A stretch of 5,777 nt of DNA from Acidobacteriota bacterium (lineage in GTDB: Bacteria > Acidobacteriota > Terriglobia > Terriglobales > Acidobacteriaceae): positions 1-5,777 of the forward strand of contig QIAK01000388.1 of NCBI GenBank assembly GCA_003225515.1. Reading direction: 5' to 3'. Positions 5,606-5,777 of the stretch are shown here, piece after piece. The position numbers and the translations under genes were made by a program. Position 1 is the first letter of the stretch, and every line of letters begins with the position of its first letter. The notes below the pieces were generated by a model that was given only the letters and a program-made list of their open reading frames with translations, did not search any database and had not been told where the DNA came from.

Positions 5606-5777
5606 ATGAGACACCCTCTGAATCGGTCGTTCGTTCTAGTCCTCGCCGCTGTCGTTCTCCTTGGCACATCCGCATTTCCTCAAGCCGGGACCTGCGCCGG
5701 CATGACACCGGGCCAGCTCACCAGTCTGAACGGTTTTGTGCCTTTCCTCTCGACTAGTTTGTGGAACACCGACATAT
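5606..5777 (+). CDS. Secreted protein, N-terminal fragment (runs off the window), LWNTDI motif
   Basis: An open frame starts at ATG 5606, directly behind AAGGAG, and stays open to the window end; 57 residues are visible. Residues 1-27 look like a signal peptide: positive Arg2 and Arg7, a hydrophobic stretch FVLVLAAVVLLGTSAF (9-24), then PQAG, so the product is exported. The mature start carries one cysteine (Cys30), PGQLTSLNGFVPFL, and SLWNTDI (51-57). From memory, similar 'F-P-F ... W-N-x-D-I-S' openings occur in uncharacterised secreted proteins of Acidobacteriota, but the family cannot be confirmed from 57 residues and no function is offered. The gene is divergent from the SDR operon and has a long, structured leader. 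The rest of the protein lies beyond the window. Confidence 0.75.
   Translation, partial: MRHPLNRSFVLVLAAVVLLGTSAFPQAGTCAGMTPGQLTSLNGFVPFLSTSLWNTDI

Noticed and set aside
5449..5757. 102-codon plus-strand frame in the divergent region
   Set aside because: It has no Shine-Dalgarno before its start and conflicts with the frame from 5606, which has AAGGAG and a signal peptide.

Overview
The window reads as a chromosomal stretch from a free-living, carbohydrate-degrading bacterium, most likely an Acidobacteriota soil lineage (Solibacter/Koribacter-like). This is inference from the mix of genes: a CBM9-like sugar-binding protein, a secreted CocE/NonD hydrolase, a secreted two-domain acetylxylan-esterase-like hydrolase, an SDR ending in LASGVNQ, and a secreted protein with an LWNTDI motif. 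Base composition looks moderately GC-rich by eye. No mobile element, CRISPR array, tRNA or rRNA gene was seen.

Layout. Positions 1-549 (+) hold the 3' end of a CBM9-like carbohydrate-binding protein that starts outside the window. After a 56-nt gap, 606-2381 (+) encodes an exported CocE/NonD-type serine hydrolase with a complete Ser-Asp-His triad. Its stop codon lies 12 nt from that of a convergent minus-strand gene, 2394-4457. That gene encodes an exported tandem alpha/beta hydrolase: the first half has an intact triad and the second half is a degenerate, shortened copy. Seventeen nt upstream of it, also on the minus strand, is a classical SDR dehydrogenase (4475-5251), so the two form an apparent SDR-then-esterase operon. 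A 354-nt non-coding region (5252-5605) separates this operon from a divergent plus-strand gene that starts at 5606 and runs off the window. That last gene has a near-ideal Shine-Dalgarno sequence and a signal peptide.

How the parts fit. Three exported enzymes or proteins and one cytoplasmic sugar or keto-acid type dehydrogenase suggest extracytoplasmic breakdown of esterified polysaccharide or other esters, followed by oxidation of a released sugar or polyol. This is inference; no substrate is shown by sequence alone. The divergent intergenic region holds the most regulatory structure: a consensus TATAAT facing the SDR, a plausible sigma70-type promoter facing the right-hand gene, a helically phased direct repeat, and two leader hairpins, one of them 10 bp with a single G-A mismatch. 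I did not find a convincing new multi-gene system. The best leads are the degenerate second hydrolase domain with Ser replaced by Asp, and the structured leader of the truncated secreted gene.
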